Shown here: positions 60,493 to 64,000 of the stretch, in pieces
Numbering within the stretch: the stretch's first letter is position 1
Layout: the number at the start of each line of letters is the position of its first letter
Assembly (NCBI GenBank): GCA_005879315.1
Contig: VBLC01000041.1
Location: 16,697-80,696, forward strand
DNA: 64,000 bases
DNA from: Deltaproteobacteria bacterium
Lineage (GTDB): Bacteria; Myxococcota; Myxococcia; Myxococcales; 40CM-4-68-19
Direction of reading: 5' to 3'
Notes under the pieces: model-generated
The model's input: the letters and a program-made list of their open reading frames with translations, nothing else
What the model was told of the DNA's origin: nothing
The model's database searches: none
Made by a program: the position numbers and the translations under genes

Positions 60493-62141
60493 TCAATCAG
60501 GCGGCAAGTTCATCTTGCGCAAAAGCGCCTTGAAGCGCGGGTCGCCCCGGATGCCGCGCAGGAGCGCGTCGCCCTTGAGCGAGGAGAGTCCCGAGTCGTG
60601 CTGCTGATAGGCACGCTCCAGCCACTCGAAAGCGCGGTCCGGCTCGCCGAACCAGGCATAGACCTCCGCGATCTGGAAGGCCGCGCCATGCGAGTAGCGG
60701 GCGATCAGCTGGTCGAGCAGTTGGTGCCCTTCTTCGTCGCGGCCCAGGTCGTGCAGCGCCATCGCCTTGCCTTCCATGCGGAACAACTCCTGGGTGGACC
60801 TCCCGGCCGCCGTCAGCGCCTCTGCCGGGCGTTTCTGCAAGAGGAGCGTGACGGCCAGATTGGCCGCCGCGTAGCTCTGCTCGGGGAGGATGTGCAGGGA
60901 TCGCTCGAGCGCCGCGCGCGCCGGTTCCAGCTCGCCACTCATCCAGAGGACACGACCCAACCTCCCCCAAGCGGCCGCCGAGAGCGGATCGAGGTCCGCG
61001 GCTTTGCGCGCCTCCGCGACGGCCTCGGCGAGCTGCCCGAGCGCCTCCAGAACCGCGCCCGCATACCACCGGTGTATCTCGGAGTCTCCGGGGTTGAGCG
61101 CGAGCGCCCGCTCGAAATCGGCGCGCGCGCCTTCCCAATCCCAACGAATGCTCGAACGCAAAAATCCTCGCGCCGCGTATCCCTCGGCGAGGTCAGGGTC
61201 CAGGGCCACCGCTTTCTCAGCGGCCTGCATGGCACGCTCATATCCCTGCCGGATGGCGGCGGCGCTCTCGGCGACGTCCGCCACCCAGAAAGTCGCGATC
61301 GCGAGGGCCGCCCAGGCGGGCGCGAACTTGGGATCGGCTGCAAGGGCCTTGTCGAACGCGGCCACGGCGCGCAGGTTGCCCTCCGCAGTCAGCTGGTGGA
61401 AGAACTGCTTTCCCAGGAGATACTCGTTGTACACCTCGGGGTTGACCGGATGGCGGCGCGGCTGCTGGCCCGGAAGCAGCTTCACCCGCAGCGCCGCGAC
61501 CACCGCTTTCGAGATCTCGTCTTGCGCGGCGAAGATTCCGGTCAGCTCGCGGTCGAAGGTCTGCGACCAGAGATGGAAGCCGTCGATCGCGTTGAGCAGC
61601 TGCGCGGTGATGCGCACGCGGTTGCCTTCCTTGCGCACGCTCCCTTCGAGGACGGTGGCTACGCTCAGCTTCTGGCCGATGCTGCGAATGTCGTCTCCTC
61701 GGCGATCCCGTCGGCGAAGTATCCCTGGTCGCGCGCGGGGCTCATGTCGTCGAAGGGCAGCACCGCGATGGAGGCGCCCGGCGAGGGCCGTGCGTCGCCG
61801 CGGAGGAAGAAGAAGTAGACGATACCCGGCGCGGCCGCGGCCAGGCCGAGCCCGACGAGCAGCGCCACGAGCCGCGCTCCGCCGAGGACGGGGGAGGGCG
61901 AAGTCCGCTCCACGCCGGTCGTCTTCAGATCGAAGACCCACGCGAGCACGACCGTGATGGGAAAGCCGATCCCCAGGGCGATCACCACCGCGGAGAGCAC
62001 CCACTCCGGCCACTGCAGCCCATGCATGACGGGCTCGACGATCTGCAGGATGGCGAAGGCGGCGATGCCGTAACCGACCAGCGCCCTGAACACCCGGCGC
62101 CGCTTCAGCTCGTCGAACCAGTGCGACAGCTCCGCGGGCAT
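60493..62141 (-). pseudogene. Frameshifted TPR regulatory protein (TolB-like / FlgO-type domain)
   Basis: Two reading frames that would normally be one protein. The 5' part (62141 to about 61690) encodes ELKRRRVFRALVGYGIAAFAILQIVEPV, a membrane helix, then IAVLPFDDMSPARDQGYFADGIAEE. The 3' part (about 61700 to 60493) resumes in another frame with DIRSIGQKLSVATVLEGSVRKEG, then about seven TPR repeats ending LRKMNLPPD. The roughly 25-30 residues expected between these two phrases in this family are missing, so a deletion plus frame change near 61690-61700 is likely. A sequencing error of that size is less likely. Probably a broken gene. Confidence 0.75.
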
Positions 62142-62144
62142 CTC

Positions 62145-63761
62145 TCAGCGCAGCGCCTGGAGCAGCTTGACCACCTTCGCGCGCTCGGCAGAGTCGTCGA
62201 TGAGCCGCAGCGACTTGCGGTACCACTCGGCGGCGCGCTGCTTGTCGCCGCCGCGGGCAAAGGCGTCGCCCATCATCTTGCTCGCGCGGGCGCGGTCGCG
62301 CTTGGACAGGACGGGCCTGGCGAGGAGCTGCTGCAGCGCCGTCTGAGCGGCAGCGGGATGGCCGGTCCGGATCGCCCGCTGGGCGCGAGCGAGAATCTTC
62401 GCGCTCGGGTTCTGCGGCGGCGGGGGCCTGGCCTTCTCGGCGGCGGATGTCTCGGGCGGCATTTCTGCGCGAGAAGGAGCTGCCGACGGAGCTGGAGCAG
62501 TGGCGACGGTCGGACGGCGCGCCGGCGGATGCCTGTTGCGGCTGCGCGCGAAGAGCAGGACCGTGAAGGCGATCACCACCGCGGCCGCGGCGGCGATCGG
62601 CCACCACGAGGGCAGCGCCCGGCGCGCGCGCGTCTCGTCCGTCGAGTGCGCGGCGGGCGTCACTTCCCCCATCATGGCGCGGACGAGCTCCGGGTCGAGC
62701 GGCGTTACCGGCGGCTCGCCGGGCGGCAGCTCCACGACCGGGACCGGGTCGTCGATGGCGTCCTCGCTGTTCTCTTCCGGCGCGCTGTCGGCCACCGGCG
62801 CGAGCGCGCGCAGCATCACCGCCAGCTCGTCGCCGCTCGAAGGCCGCAGCGCCGGGTCCTTGGCGAGCAGCCGCGCGATCAGCACCTCCAGCTCGGGATG
62901 GACGCGCTTTCCCGCATCGCGCAGGCGCAGCGGCGGGCGCTCGCGGTGGTCGCGCAGGAGCTCCTCCGCATTGCCGCCCATGAAGGGAAGCCGGCCGGAA
63001 AGGAGCTGGAAGAGGAGCACGCCGAGCGAGTACAGATCGGAGCGCGCATCGGTCGGTTTCGCCGCCGCCTCCTCGGGGGAGATGTACGCCGCAGTCGAGA
63101 GCGGCAGCGCGCCGCCGCCGCGCAGGCCGATCTTGCCGAGCACGTGCGAGGTGACGACGTCGAGGAGCAGGGCCTGCTCGACGCCGTCGGCGGCGCGGCT
63201 GACGCCCAGGTTGGCGGGCTTGAGATCAAGATGGAGCACGCCGGCGCGATGGGCCGATGCCAGCCCCTCGGCGCTCTGGGCACAGAGCTCGAGCGCGCGG
63301 CCGCTCTGGAGGCGGCCCCGATGGCGAAGCTCGTCGGCCAGCGTCGTTTCGCCGCCGCTCGCGTAGATGAGGAAGAAGGCGGAGACCAGATGCACGCCCG
63401 CCTCCAGCGGCCGCGCGATGTGCGGATGATCCAGCTCCGGCGCGCCGCACGCGCGCTGAGCCTCGGCGAGGAAGCGCTGGACGGTGTTGGGGTCGGGCGC
63501 GTAGCGGCGCAGGAGCTTGAGCACGACGGAGCGCCCCTGCGCGTCCTGAGCCAGCCAGGAGATGGAGAAACGGCCGCCGCCCAGCTCCCGGAGCAGCCTG
63601 TATCCCGCCACTTCCGCCTGCTCCAAGGGAGAGGCGGGCGGCTCGGGAGTGGTCAGCTCCTGGCACTTGTCGCAGAGGGTCTGTCCCGCCAGCGCCGGCA
63701 CGAAGGGCGCGCCGCAGCTCGCGCAGGTCGGAGAGGCGCCGAAGCTGGTGCGGGTCTCCAT
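62145..63761 (-). CDS. Zinc-ribbon Ser/Thr protein kinase with TPR-like C-terminus
   Basis: A 538-aa Hanks-type kinase. N-terminal zinc ribbon CxxC-x13-CxxC (Cys13/16 and 30/33); glycine loop GGGRFSISW; Lys82; catalytic loop HLDLKPAN (Asp179, Asn184); the DFG position reads DVV (Asp201); AYISPEEA in the P+1 loop. A membrane helix (about 383-405) is followed by a Pro-rich linker and a helical TPR-like domain. HLD for HRD and DVV for DFG mark a divergent kinase that may still be active. The start of the frameshifted TPR gene lies 3 bp beyond its stop. Confidence 0.87.
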   Translation of the reverse strand: METRTSFGASPTCASCGAPFVPALAGQTLCDKCQELTTPEPPASPLEQAEVAGYRLLRELGGGRFSISWLAQDAQGRSVVLKLLRRYAPDPNTVQRFLAEAQRACGAPELDHPHIARPLEAGVHLVSAFFLIYASGGETTLADELRHRGRLQSGRALELCAQSAEGLASAHRAGVLHLDLKPANLGVSRAADGVEQALLLDVVTSHVLGKIGLRGGGALPLSTAAYISPEEAAAKPTDARSDLYSLGVLLFQLLSGRLPFMGGNAEELLRDHRERPPLRLRDAGKRVHPELEVLIARLLAKDPALRPSSGDELAVMLRALAPVADSAPEENSEDAIDDPVPVVELPPGEPPVTPLDPELVRAMMGEVTPAAHSTDETRARRALPSWWPIAAAAAVVIAFTVLLFARSRNRHPPARRPTVATAPAPSAAPSRAEMPPETSAAEKARPPPPQNPSAKILARAQRAIRTGHPAAAQTALQQLLARPVLSKRDRARASKMMGDAFARGGDKQRAAEWYRKSLRLIDDSAERAKVVKLLQALR

Positions 63762-63835
63762 CGCCCTCGACTCTACGCCATCCGCGGGGCCTTGGGGCGA
63801 GCGGGAAGTTGACGGAATCCTCCCGCGCAACGAGC

Positions 63836-64000
63836 ATGCGCGGCATGCGCATCCTTCTCCTCATCGCACTCTTCGCTTCGGGCGCCCGCGCGGCCATGCC
63901 CGAGCGCATCGGCCTCTATCCGATCTCGCTCCCCGAGGGCCCGGATCAAATCACGCTCGCCGAGGCGCGCACGCGAGCTGCCAAGATTCTCATCGCCGCC
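63836..64000 (+). CDS. Secreted protein, truncated by the window end
   Basis: From ATG 63836 (or 63845) the frame stays open to the last base. The first 55 residues contain a signal peptide (MRILLLIALFASGARA) and a mature start AMPERIGLYPISLPEGPDQI, followed by LAEARTRAAKILIAA. Not enough to identify. It is divergent from the kinase gene with a 74-bp gap. Confidence 0.6.
   Translation, partial: MRGMRILLLIALFASGARAAMPERIGLYPISLPEGPDQITLAEARTRAAKILIAA

Overview
The window is 64 kb of GC-rich chromosomal DNA, densely packed with genes on both strands, many of them coupled by 4-bp ATGA or GTGA overlaps. The gene content fits a Gram-negative, predatory or soil-type member of the Myxococcota (former Deltaproteobacteria). 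It includes many short lipoproteins, a class II HMG-CoA reductase next to a polyprenyl synthase (mevalonate route), a Hanks-type kinase, an FHA protein, an HD-GYP regulator, very large cytoplasmic hybrid histidine kinases and paired M16 peptidases. The phylum is inferred from content only; no rRNA or tRNA gene is present to confirm it.

Layout. 1-8.1 kb: 3' end of a TonB-dependent receptor, Nudix and MOSC proteins, an MgtA-type Mg2+ P-type ATPase translationally coupled to a PTS EIIA-domain protein, then a reverse-strand OpuC/ProU-like ABC importer whose binding protein and permease are fused. 8.1-18 kb: small secreted proteins and lipoproteins, an amidohydrolase, a GlcG/HbpS-type protein, a cold-shock protein with a clear terminator, a CBS protein, an M20-like peptidase lacking two usual metal ligands, a basic DUF6496-like protein and membrane or unknown proteins. 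18-21.9 kb: a 5'-3' exonuclease, then a zinc metallopeptidase / ATP-grasp ligase / tandem TerB-like cluster. 22-31.4 kb: a giant soluble hybrid histidine kinase with at least 14 exact 92-residue HAMP-type repeats and three receiver domains, followed 1 bp later by a REC-PAS-kinase-REC hybrid. 31.4-35.6 kb: esterase, CYTH protein and an active/inactive pair of M16 peptidases.

35.9-41.8 kb is the most unusual region: three coupled reverse-strand genes. They encode a 1020-aa protein with a C39-like fold and an M23-like fold, both with altered active sites; a 156-aa unknown; and a 795-aa protein with a hydrophobic helical segment that weakly resembles VasX/BTH_I2691-type secreted toxins. I regard this as a candidate effector or contact-dependent antagonism module.

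41.9-64 kb: polyprenyl synthase and HMG-CoA reductase, a DegP-like protease with two small membrane-anchored proteins, a TlpA-like thioredoxin, a plant-type FabI, an HD-GYP regulator, a fused MoaD-MoaE, a second Nudix protein, an RseP-like site-2 protease, an FHA protein, a DUF3106-type small operon, UvrA, Lnt, a frameshifted TPR regulator and a zinc-ribbon Ser/Thr kinase. The window ends inside a secreted-protein gene.

Three nearly palindromic A-tract/T-tract elements (A8-10, a short TTA or TAATAA core, T8-9) stand out against the GC-rich background at about 12.57, 46.36 and 60.43 kb; one lies in frame inside a predicted gene. No CRISPR array, IS element, integrase, rRNA or tRNA was found. 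The only stretch over 300 bases without a confident gene is 35552-35895.
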